The notes below the pieces were generated by a model. The model did not search any database, was not told where the DNA came from, and saw only the letters and a list, made by a program, of their open reading frames with translations. Position numbers and translations under genes: made by a program. A DNA stretch of 5,059 bases, from positions 1 through 5,059 of the forward strand of contig DMYC01000360.1 of NCBI GenBank assembly GCA_003482695.1, read 5' to 3'. Position 1 is the first letter of the stretch. Each line of letters starts with the position of its first letter. This document shows positions 1 through 5,059 of this stretch, piece after piece. This stretch comes from Clostridiales bacterium UBA8960 (GTDB lineage: Bacteria > Bacillota > Clostridia > Peptostreptococcales > Acidaminobacteraceae).

Positions 1-843
1 CATCGCTTTCCATGTGATCTCATCCATATCCTCGCCAGAACTTCTCGGGCTATTAAGATCAAAGTCCGGTTTAGATGCCATCGCTATTATTTCTCCCGTT
101 TTAGGATCCATAATAATGGCTGATACCGATTTGGGATTGTGTTGAATCATGGCCTGCTCAAGTCTGTCTTCGACGAAAAATTGAATGGTGTCGTCTATGG
201 TCAGCCAGACCGATTGACCATCCACAGCAGACTCTAAATTATCGGTACCGTAGGCCAACTGTCTTCCATAAACATCTGTTGTGACATTGTAAAGACCCGG
301 TAACCCCTTAAGGCTGCTGTTATAAAACAACTCCAGTCCAAGAAACCCCTCTCCATCCGCATTGACGTTGCCGATAATGTGCGATGCAAGCGTGTTATAT
401 GGATATAGCCTTTTGGTGTCTTCTGTCACTGAGATAAACTTAATGCCTTTTGAACGAATGAGATCCGCTTCACTTTTCGTGATGTTGCTGACGATTTTAA
501 CAAAAGTCGATTGAGAGCTCAGCAGTCTGTTAACGATCGCATCAGGATCGACATCGATCGTTTCTGTAATTAGCCTCGCTGTTTCAATTGGTTTTGTTAT
601 TTCAGCCCTTTGTGCCCATATTGAATAGGTCTTGATGCTGAATGCCAACTTGTCGCCATTTCTATCAAGGATACTCCCACGCTCCGCGGGAATCACTATA
701 TTCTTGTCCTGTTGCGCCCTTGCAAGTTGGGTGAGTTCTTCACTCCAAAACACCTGGATATATACGAGTCTTCCCACAAGTGCCAACATAAGCAGCGTCA
801 TCAATACATAAAAACCAAAAATTCTATTTCTGAATTTGCCCAT
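1..843 (-). CDS. Class B penicillin-binding protein (FtsI/PBP2B/SpoVD type), N-terminal part, cut by window edge
   Basis: This reading frame starts at ATG 843-841 and stays open to the left edge, giving 281 residues. An in-frame TAA directly before the ATG rules out an earlier start, and GGAGG (852-856) lies 8 nt upstream. A short basic N-terminus leads into one membrane segment (about residues 8-26), placing the rest outside the membrane. The dimerisation/pedestal domain carries the family motif RGSILDRNG (55-63) and GEGFLGLELFY (164-174). The transpeptidase domain begins with LTIDDTIQ (214-221) and DPKTGEIIAMASKPDF (246-261). The catalytic SxxK serine should lie just beyond the window, so activity cannot be judged. 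Family members cross-link peptidoglycan at the division septum (FtsI/PBP2B) or in the spore cortex (SpoVD). Its place after an ftsL-like gene favours a dcw-cluster enzyme, but FtsI and SpoVD cannot be separated without the C-terminus (PASTA domain or not). It appears to have its own promoter. Confidence 0.95.
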   Translation of the reverse strand, partial: MGKFRNRIFGFYVLMTLLMLALVGRLVYIQVFWSEELTQLARAQQDKNIVIPAERGSILDRNGDKLAFSIKTYSIWAQRAEITKPIETARLITETIDVDPDAIVNRLLSSQSTFVKIVSNITKSEADLIRSKGIKFISVTEDTKRLYPYNTLASHIIGNVNADGEGFLGLELFYNSSLKGLPGLYNVTTDVYGRQLAYGTDNLESAVDGQSVWLTIDDTIQFFVEDRLEQAMIQHNPKSVSAIIMDPKTGEIIAMASKPDFDLNSPRSSGEDMDEITWKAM

Positions 844-874
844 TTAATGCGCCTCCATTTTATCGCTACTATAT

Positions 875-902
875 ATTATAACCCAAGGTGAGAAATTATC
901 AA
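875..902 (-). promoter_or_regulatory. Sigma-A-like promoter of the penicillin-binding protein gene
   Basis: On the minus strand a -35 box TTGATA (897-902, 5 of 6 matches to TTGACA) is followed after 16 nt by a perfect -10 box TATAAT (875-880). The predicted transcription start is near 868, giving a leader of about 25 nt that includes the GGAGG ribosome binding site. It lies directly downstream of a terminator-like hairpin, which suggests independent transcription of the penicillin-binding protein. I see no sigma-E-like or sigma-F-like elements. The call rests on sequence match alone. Confidence 0.7.
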
Positions 903-920
903 TTTTAAATAATCGACCAA

Positions 921-965
921 TAAACAAAACCCTAGACCATGGCGAATCGTCAAAGGCTAGGGTTT
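921..965 (-). terminator. Intrinsic terminator after the ftsL-like gene
   Basis: A perfect 9-bp inverted repeat pairs AAACCCTAG (927-935) with CTAGGGTTT (957-965). Two further G-C pairs can form inside it (937-938 with 955-956), across a bulged A at 936. Read on the minus strand, the 3' arm runs into TTTTGTTTATT, as expected for a rho-independent terminator. The hairpin begins 6 nt after the ftsL stop codon. The loop is fairly long (about 21 nt, or 16 with the inner pairs) and the T-tract is interrupted, so termination may be partial. On the plus strand no T-tract follows. Confidence 0.65.
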
Positions 966-971
966 AAGAAT

Positions 972-1487
972 CTATTTGTTTGCATTAAACAACGCTGAAA
1001 CGAGTTTTTCAAGCAAAGGTTGTCTCGATTCTCTTCTTACGACCGGTTCCACCATAATTTGAGGCGATGTGGATCCAAGTGCAAAATGATACTGTGAATC
1101 TATATAGACCATCTGCTCTTTTGAAGGGTATTTCATACCCAAAGTTTCTATGGCAACTTTTTCAATGTTTTTAAGTCCCGTTTGATTTTCAATTTTCGCA
1201 CCAAGTTCTTCGATTTGTGCACTCAATGACTTGATTTCAGCTTTCAAATTAAAAATGTCGTATTTGGCTTCATTGACTTGAGCGTTTCTATAGATGTACG
1301 AACTGAATAGACCCGCTATCACGAGTACAATTAATACAGATTGAAGCATGTTCATGAAATGATGAAGTGCGATTTTCTTTGCATTCTCTTTTTCAAGTCG
1401 CTTCTTTCTGATGCTCACAATCTTCGCAGTTTGAGATTCATTAAATTGTTCAATATCAAAGTCGTTCATCTCATATCTTGCTGTCAT
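972..1487 (-). CDS. ftsL: FtsL-like cell division protein (FtsL/DivIC family)
   Basis: This is a 171-residue single-pass membrane protein with the bitopic divisome layout. It has a charged cytoplasmic N-terminus (about 1-45, with a KKRLEKENAKK basic patch), one membrane segment (about 46-65), an extracytoplasmic coiled coil (about 70-100) and the FtsL/DivIC signature IEKVAIETLGMKYPSKEQMVYID (108-130). A 41-residue polar tail of unknown role follows. FtsL proteins form a complex with DivIB/FtsQ and DivIC/FtsB that recruits and activates septal peptidoglycan synthesis. Position between rsmH and a class B penicillin-binding protein is the classic ftsL slot, which decides FtsL over DivIC because sequence alone does not. 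The frame stays open to a TTG at 1499, but the ATG at 1487 is preferred: GGGGG (1493-1497) lies 5 nt upstream, and this leaves a normal 13-nt gap after rsmH. The gene is probably co-transcribed with mraZ and rsmH and ends at a terminator-like hairpin. Confidence 0.85.
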   Translation of the reverse strand: MTARYEMNDFDIEQFNESQTAKIVSIRKKRLEKENAKKIALHHFMNMLQSVLIVLVIAGLFSSYIYRNAQVNEAKYDIFNLKAEIKSLSAQIEELGAKIENQTGLKNIEKVAIETLGMKYPSKEQMVYIDSQYHFALGSTSPQIMVEPVVRRESRQPLLEKLVSALFNANK

Positions 1488-1492
1488 GAAAA

Positions 1493-1497
1493 CCCCC
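1493..1497 (-). promoter_or_regulatory. Ribosome binding site that decides the ftsL start
   Basis: GGGGG on the minus strand sits 5 nt before ATG 1487-1485. It pairs with the anti-Shine-Dalgarno sequence with one G-U wobble and supports the ATG over the in-frame TTG at 1499, which overlaps this site and has only a weaker AAGAAG-like sequence upstream. Confidence 0.5.
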
Positions 1498-1500
1498 AAG

Positions 1501-2433
1501 TTACTTCTTCTCAGCCACTCTTAACTTTGCACTTCTCGCCCTTGGATTTAATTCTACTTCTTCATCCTTAGGCAAAATCGGTTTTTTTGAAATGATTTTT
1601 ACTTTGGGTTTGCCCCCGCAAACACAAATTGGAAATTCTGGCGGACATGTACAACCTTGCGCCAATTTTTTATATGCATTTTTTACGATTCTATCTTCTA
1701 GCGAATGGAATGTGATGATCGCGATTCTTCCGCCTTTATTCAGTACTTTTACAGCGTCTTCAATCGTCTGCTCGATAATTCTAAGCTCATTGTTCACTTC
1801 TATTCTAATCGCTTGGAACGTTCTTTTTGCTGGATGCGGGCCATCCTTGCGAGCAGCGGCTGGAATAGCATTTTTTATGATGTCCACAAGCTCAAACGTG
1901 GTTTCTATCGGTTTTTCCGTTCTAGCGGCCACGACGAATTTGGCGATGCGATTTGCCCAATTTTCTTCACCATATTCGGAAATGATCTCTGTAAGTTTGC
2001 GTTCACTATATTGATTTACGATGTCATAAGCTGTGAACGTATCGGACTGGTTCATCCTCATGTCCAATTTTCCGTCATTCATATAACAAAATCCTCGTTC
2101 CGCTTCATCAAGTTGAAATGAAGAAACACCTAAATCCAGCAACAATCCATCTATCTTTTTGATTTCCAGGTCATTTAATACTTGAGCTAAATTTGAAAAA
2201 TTGCTATGGACTGGTATGAACTTTTCTTCGAATATTTTAAGACGGGCGGTCGCGGCATTAAGCGCATCCGTATCCTGATCAATTCCGATTAATCGACCAT
2301 TTTCAAGACGTTGAAGGATGTGAAACGAGTGTCCGCCTCCACCTAAAGTGCCATCGACATAAGTGCCGTTTGGTTTAATATCTAGTCCTTCAATACATTC
2401 TTTTAACAATACACTCACATGATTAAAGCTCAT
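1501..2433 (-). CDS. rsmH: 16S rRNA (cytosine(1402)-N(4))-methyltransferase RsmH (MraW)
   Basis: RsmH uses S-adenosylmethionine to methylate N4 of C1402 in the decoding centre of 16S rRNA, acting in the cytoplasm. The 310-residue protein has normal family length and all the hallmark blocks. They are NHVSVLLKE at the N-terminus, the AdoMet-binding loop [10 protein letters not shown] (27-36), GIDQD (50-54), [13 protein letters not shown] (97-109), [15 protein letters not shown] (200-214), TFHSLEDR (241-248), the cysteine-containing segment [12 protein letters not shown] (261-272) and the C-terminal [10 protein letters not shown] (296-305). The inserted substrate-recognition domain lies between about 105 and 200. 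The start ATG 2433-2431 has AAGGAG (2439-2444) 5 nt upstream, lying just after the mraZ stop codon, so translation of the two is probably linked. The gene is second in the mraZ unit and should be under the same promoter and MraZ control. No abnormality is seen. Confidence 0.98.
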   Translation of the reverse strand: MSFNHVSVLLKECIEGLDIKPNGTYVDGTLGGGGHSFHILQRLENGRLIGIDQDTDALNAATARLKIFEEKFIPVHSNFSNLAQVLNDLEIKKIDGLLLDLGVSSFQLDEAERGFCYMNDGKLDMRMNQSDTFTAYDIVNQYSERKLTEIISEYGEENWANRIAKFVVAARTEKPIETTFELVDIIKNAIPAAARKDGPHPAKRTFQAIRIEVNNELRIIEQTIEDAVKVLNKGGRIAIITFHSLEDRIVKNAYKKLAQGCTCPPEFPICVCGGKPKVKIISKKPILPKDEEVELNPRARSAKLRVAEKK

Positions 2434-2444
2434 ACTCGCTCCTT

Positions 2445-2882
2445 TTAGAATCGGATTCCCAACTCTTCCATATCTTCAGCCAGATCGTCCATGTTCGCCG
2501 TCATGAAGTCGTTATAAGATTCCCAAGTTGCCGAATCCCAAATCTCGATTCTAGATCCAGCGCCGTTGATATAAACATCTTTATCAATATTTGCGTGTTC
2601 TCTTAATGTCTGTGGCAGTAAAACACGGCCTTGCTTATCGAGTTCACACTCCGTTGCGCCTGCAAAAAATGAGCGAGCAAACATACGCGCTTTCTTATTT
2701 GAAAGTGGCAGTTCCTTAAGCTTCGCTTCGAAAATCGACCACTCCTCAATAGAGAATACGAACAGGCAGTGATCGAGTCCTTTTGTTATGTAAAAATGTT
2801 CTCCGAGCTTTTCCCTGAATTTAGCAGGAATGCTCAATCGATTTTTCGCGTCGACCCCGTGTTTGTATTCACCCGTAAACAT
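2445..2882 (-). CDS. mraZ: Transcriptional regulator MraZ
   Basis: MraZ is a ring-forming DNA-binding protein of the AbrB-like swapped-hairpin type that binds direct repeats upstream of its own operon and controls the start of the dcw cluster. From ATG 2882 the protein has 145 residues, close to the usual size (about 143-152). It holds two tandem SpoVT-AbrB domains (about 5-47 and 76-119), each with the DxKxRxxxP core: [13 protein letters not shown] (11-23) and [13 protein letters not shown] (82-94). The acidic C-terminus (about 128-141) is rich in Asp and Glu. The frame extends two codons upstream to a GTG at 2888, but the family begins M-F-x-G-E-Y, matching the ATG at 2882. AGGTG lies just before that ATG and would be overlapped by the GTG start. 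Its own promoter and a 10-nt repeat array lie directly upstream, fitting autoregulation. Confidence 0.97.
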   Translation of the reverse strand: MFTGEYKHGVDAKNRLSIPAKFREKLGEHFYITKGLDHCLFVFSIEEWSIFEAKLKELPLSNKKARMFARSFFAGATECELDKQGRVLLPQTLREHANIDKDVYINGAGSRIEIWDSATWESYNDFMTANMDDLAEDMEELGIRF

Positions 2883-2885
2883 TGG

Positions 2886-2890
2886 CACCT
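2886..2890 (-). promoter_or_regulatory. Ribosome binding site of mraZ
   Basis: On the minus strand the sequence reads GGTAGGTG, then CCA, then ATG (2882-2880). AGGTG (2886-2890) matches the 3' part of the full Shine-Dalgarno AGGAGGTG, so its register suits the ATG despite only 3 intervening bases. A GTG at 2888 falls inside this site, which argues against it being the start. Confidence 0.45.
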
Positions 2891-2949
2891 ACCCATTTTA
2901 TTATGGCGTATGGTCTTTCTACCCACTTTAATACACTTTCTACCACTAT
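2890..2949 (-). promoter_or_regulatory. MraZ-box-like operator: phased 10-nt direct repeats
   Basis: Three contiguous 10-nt units lie on the minus strand: ATAGTGGTAG (2940-2949), AAAGTGTATT (2930-2939) and AAAGTGGGTA (2920-2929). A fourth copy, AAAATGGGTA (2890-2899), matches the third at 9 of 10 bases and sits exactly 30 nt downstream, in phase. The two slots between them do not match. Known MraZ operators are direct repeats at 10-nt spacing (TGGGN cores with 5-nt spacers in Escherichia coli, AAAGTG-type boxes in mollicutes), and both cores are recognisable here. The repeats begin just after the -10 box, so bound MraZ would cover the transcription start and leader. That MraZ binds here is inferred. 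Confidence 0.75.
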
Positions 2950-2957
2950 TTAGTCTA

Positions 2958-2986
2958 ATTCTAATATTTTTTTGTAAAAATTGCAA
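2958..2986 (-). promoter_or_regulatory. Sigma-A-like promoter of the mraZ-rsmH-ftsL unit
   Basis: The minus strand has -35 TTGCAA (2981-2986, 4 of 6 matches), a 17-nt A/T-rich spacer, and -10 TAGAAT (2958-2963, 5 of 6 matches). The predicted start is near 2951, giving a leader of about 70 nt. The -35 box directly follows the T-tract of the lgt terminator, and the repeat array begins directly after the predicted start, so the whole control region fits a compact interval. Confidence 0.65.
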
Positions 2987-3020
2987 TATAAAAAGCGACT
3001 TTATTTAATATAAAGTCGCT
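2985..3020 (-). terminator. Intrinsic terminator after lgt
   Basis: A perfect 11-bp inverted repeat pairs AGCGACTTTAT (2994-3004) with ATAAAGTCGCT (3010-3020) around a 5-nt loop. On the minus strand it is followed by TTTTATATT. It lies about 35 nt past the lgt stop codon and should end the peptidase-lgt transcript before the mraZ promoter. Confidence 0.88.
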
Positions 3021-3055
3021 CTTTCCAGCATTTTTAGTGCTGTGTACCTATTCTT

Positions 3056-3799
3056 TTATTCCTTTATTTTCCACAAATCTTTTTTATGTGCTACCACTAT
3101 AAAAATAATCCCTGCAATAATCGATACCAAACTGAAAACTTGTGCAATTCTGAGTGGCCCAAGCATTAGGCTATCCGTCCTCAAACCTTCAATAAAGAAT
3201 CGGCCTACAGAATAGAGTATGAGATATTTCACAAAATGCTCACCGTAAAAACGCCTCTTTTTAAAAGTGACCACGAGAAAACCAAACACCAATAAATTCC
3301 AAATGGACTCATATAAAAATGTCGGGTGTACCTTTACACCATCAATTAAGATGCCCCAAGGCAAATCCGTTGGCCCTCCATGCGCTTCCTGATTAACATA
3401 GTTGCCCCATCTTCCAATTGCTTGCCCTAAAATCAAAGGCATCGAAACCATATCAGCCAAATCGCCAAAGTTCAGTTTTTTTACTTTGCAGACGATAAAT
3501 CCGCCAAGTAGTCCTCCGATAATCCCACCGTGTATAGCAAGGCCACCGTCTCTAAACGCCAAGATCGACTTTGGGTTTGCCGCATAGTAGTCCCACTCGA
3601 ACGCCACATAATAAAGTCTGGCAAATAAGATCGCCATCGGTAGAACGACAAGAATCAAATCCAATAAGTCATTTTCTTTATAACCGTATTTTTTACCGTA
3701 TTTCATGAGCAAAAGCGATCCGATGAACATGGCTGTTGCGATGATGATTCCATACCATGCGATACCGACGCCGAATATTTCAAATGCAAAACGATTCAT
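3056..3799 (-). CDS. lgt: Prolipoprotein diacylglyceryl transferase Lgt
   Basis: Lgt is a polytopic membrane enzyme that moves a diacylglyceryl group from phosphatidylglycerol to the lipobox cysteine of prolipoproteins, the first step of lipoprotein maturation. The 247-residue product shows the Lgt signature GRWGNYVNQE (129-138), the conserved HGG (90-92, matching the essential histidine region of the Escherichia coli enzyme), HPTFLYES (158-165) and GRFFIEGLRTD (199-209) with its conserved arginines. Hydrophobic segments occur at about 12-32, 46-64, 88-104, 116-128, 164-178 and 217-237. The protein is slightly shorter than many homologues, but every core block is present. The start ATG 3799-3797 has AAGGAG (3806-3811) 6 nt upstream, and the gap to the upstream peptidase stop is 15 nt, so the two probably share a transcript. 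A strong terminator follows, separating lgt from the dcw genes. Confidence 0.98.
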   Translation of the reverse strand: MNRFAFEIFGVGIAWYGIIIATAMFIGSLLLMKYGKKYGYKENDLLDLILVVLPMAILFARLYYVAFEWDYYAANPKSILAFRDGGLAIHGGIIGGLLGGFIVCKVKKLNFGDLADMVSMPLILGQAIGRWGNYVNQEAHGGPTDLPWGILIDGVKVHPTFLYESIWNLLVFGFLVVTFKKRRFYGEHFVKYLILYSVGRFFIEGLRTDSLMLGPLRIAQVFSLVSIIAGIIFIVVAHKKDLWKIKE

Positions 3800-3814
3800 T
3801 ATTGACTCCTTCTC

Positions 3815-5059
3815 TTACTTTTGATTTTTATGGATGGCAGACAGCGTATGATTCTCCAAATCATAAAATGTGCGAACCGCATCATTGACTGAACTTAAAG
3901 TAAGCTTTCGATAGGCTTCCATTTGTTTGAATAAGTCGTTGCCACGCATGACGGATTGTGTGAAATTGCCTGCGATAGACTGAAGTGAATTGAAAGAAGC
4001 CACCGTTCTGCCTGTGATTTTTCTTTGCATTCTGATAAAATCGTCTTCATCAAATCCGTTTATCTGATGGTGACGCAGTTCTTCTAGTATCATCTCGTAA
4101 AGCTTGTCGATTTGATCCGTTTCATTTCCCACGAGAGACATGGCATACCCGTCACCCACTTGGGAGTCAAAATCAAAAGCATCTGTAACGACGCCCTTTT
4201 CATAAGCATCCATAAAAAATCGGCTACTCCTACCGAATAGCAAGTCGTTTGCGATCTTTAGGGCCGCAATTTTCTCTTCCTTTTCGACTTGAAACTTCGA
4301 AAAATCCCCTTTAAACCCAAGTAACATCATGCCTTTGCTAATGTTTTTCCTGACATCCATCCTGGAATATTTAACTTTGTACGGCTCATCAGGGAGGATG
4401 AGTTTAGGTTTGGGGGTATTGTTTCTAGGAAACTTCGCAAACAAATTTTCCAGCCACTCAATCGTGCCTTCAACCTCTATGTCACCATAGAGAAAAAGAC
4501 TCATATTGTTCGGTGAATAAAAATGCGAATAACAGTTCAAAATCACATCTTTATCAATATCTCTGATGGATTCCACAGTGCCTGCGATTTCATAGCGAAT
4601 CGGATGATCGTGAAACAGACCTTTGTAAAGGTTGTTGCTGAGATCCCAAGCAGGTTCATCCATATACATTCTTATTTCCTGATCGATTACTTCAATTTCT
4701 TTACTCACAGACGCATCCGAAATATCTGTATTGTGAACCATACTCACGAGCAATTCGATGCCCTGTTCAAAATGATCGACACTGTCAAAATGGTACACCG
4801 TCGATGCCGAACTCGTATAAGCATTCAAATTCGCACCCAACGCTTCAAATTTCTCAAAATTGCTTTTTTCTTTGTCTTCAAAAATTTGGTGTTCTAAAAA
4901 ATGTGCTGTTCCAAGCGGTACGTGATGTGATGTCTCATCTACTTTATAATGGTTGTGTATGCCGCCATATTGCGTCGCATAAAACGCATATTTTTTTGCA
5001 AAATATTTTTTTGGCAAGATATAAACATCCAGTCCGATTGATAACTTGGTAGAGTAAAC
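3815..5059 (-). CDS. M16 family zinc metallopeptidase, YmfH-like, 5' end beyond window
   Basis: The frame runs open to the right edge, giving 414 residues before the TAA at 3817-3815. A TTG at 5017 is not the start, because the upstream codons continue the family pattern (GLDVYILPKK, visible residues 9-18). By comparison with YmfH proteins of about 430 residues, roughly 15-20 N-terminal residues are missing. The inverted zinc motif HFLEH (53-57) and downstream EIEVIDQE (121-128), whose last Glu is the likely third ligand, are intact, so this copy looks catalytically competent. GANLNAYTSSASTVYHF (75-91) is typical of the YmfH subgroup. A second, inactive-like M16 half follows (about 220-414). 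In many Firmicutes YmfH is paired with a degenerate partner, YmfF, which could lie upstream outside the window. Substrates are not established; some databases associate the family with EF-P modification on genomic context. It precedes lgt by 15 nt. Confidence 0.9.
   Translation of the reverse strand, partial: VYSTKLSIGLDVYILPKKYFAKKYAFYATQYGGIHNHYKVDETSHHVPLGTAHFLEHQIFEDKEKSNFEKFEALGANLNAYTSSASTVYHFDSVDHFEQGIELLVSMVHNTDISDASVSKEIEVIDQEIRMYMDEPAWDLSNNLYKGLFHDHPIRYEIAGTVESIRDIDKDVILNCYSHFYSPNNMSLFLYGDIEVEGTIEWLENLFAKFPRNNTPKPKLILPDEPYKVKYSRMDVRKNISKGMMLLGFKGDFSKFQVEKEEKIAALKIANDLLFGRSSRFFMDAYEKGVVTDAFDFDSQVGDGYAMSLVGNETDQIDKLYEMILEELRHHQINGFDEDDFIRMQRKITGRTVASFNSLQSIAGNFTQSVMRGNDLFKQMEAYRKLTLSSVNDAVRTFYDLENHTLSAIHKNQK

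Noticed and set aside
937..942. CCATGG palindrome in the hairpin loop as a possible operator
   Set aside because: A 6-bp palindrome is common by chance, and no repeat or flanking symmetry supports a regulator site.
1592..2121. Plus-strand open frames of about 140 codons opposite rsmH
   Set aside because: They lie wholly antisense to the highly conserved rsmH, lack recognisable motifs and have no convincing ribosome binding sites, so they are shadow frames.
2769..3008. Plus-strand open frame spanning the mraZ start and promoter region
   Set aside because: It covers the mraZ N-terminus, the repeat array, the promoter and part of the terminator in antisense. Its hydrophobic translation reflects A/T-rich control DNA.
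3026..3042. Small hairpin CAGCA/TGCTG just after lgt
   Set aside because: It has only 5 bp and no following T-tract on the minus strand. The stronger hairpin at 2994-3020 explains termination.
5015..5017. TTG as the start of the M16 peptidase
   Set aside because: The frame continues upstream with the family motif GLDVYILPKK, so the true start lies outside the window.
4523..5052. Plus-strand open frames opposite the M16 peptidase
   Set aside because: They are antisense to conserved metallopeptidase motifs, have no family features, and their sequence is explained by the minus-strand gene.
1..5059. Signs of mobile elements, prophage, CRISPR, RNA genes or a novel defence system
   Set aside because: All coding space is filled by housekeeping genes in a conserved order, base composition looks even, and no array, tRNA-like fold, transposase or attachment site was seen.

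Overview
This window is a stretch of bacterial chromosome whose genes all lie on the minus strand, so it reads from right to left. It covers the start of a division and cell wall (dcw) cluster and the two genes upstream of it. The low-to-moderate GC content, strong purine-rich Shine-Dalgarno sites, sigma-A-like promoters, the mraZ-rsmH-ftsL-penicillin-binding-protein order and a YmfH-type M16 peptidase all point to a Gram-positive Firmicute, most likely a clostridial lineage. I cannot name the genus from this sequence.

In transcription order, the first gene is a YmfH-like M16 metallopeptidase, cut off at the right edge of the window. After a 15-nt gap comes lgt, the lipoprotein diacylglyceryl transferase; the two are probably co-transcribed. 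A textbook intrinsic terminator (about 2985-3020) closes that unit. A sigma-A-like promoter (2958-2986) directly abuts it, followed by a run of 10-nt repeats that look like MraZ operator boxes. These open the dcw cluster: mraZ (regulator), rsmH (16S rRNA methyltransferase) and an ftsL-like divisome gene, packed with gaps of 11 and 13 nt. The ftsL-like gene is followed by a second terminator-like hairpin (about 921-965) and then a near-consensus promoter (875-902). That promoter drives a class B penicillin-binding protein (FtsI/PBP2B/SpoVD type), whose N-terminal 281 residues are visible before the left edge.

Together the genes supply envelope functions: lipoprotein maturation (Lgt), septal peptidoglycan synthesis (the penicillin-binding protein with its FtsL partner), ribosome maturation (RsmH) and feedback control (MraZ). 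I see no mobile elements, RNA genes, CRISPR arrays or foreign-looking genes, and nothing that amounts to a new system. The most interesting content is regulatory: the phased MraZ-box array, and a terminator plus promoter that split the dcw cluster between the ftsL-like gene and the penicillin-binding protein. No gene-free stretch exceeds 300 bases; the two largest gaps (844-971 and about 2883-3055) are explained by terminators, promoters and operator repeats.
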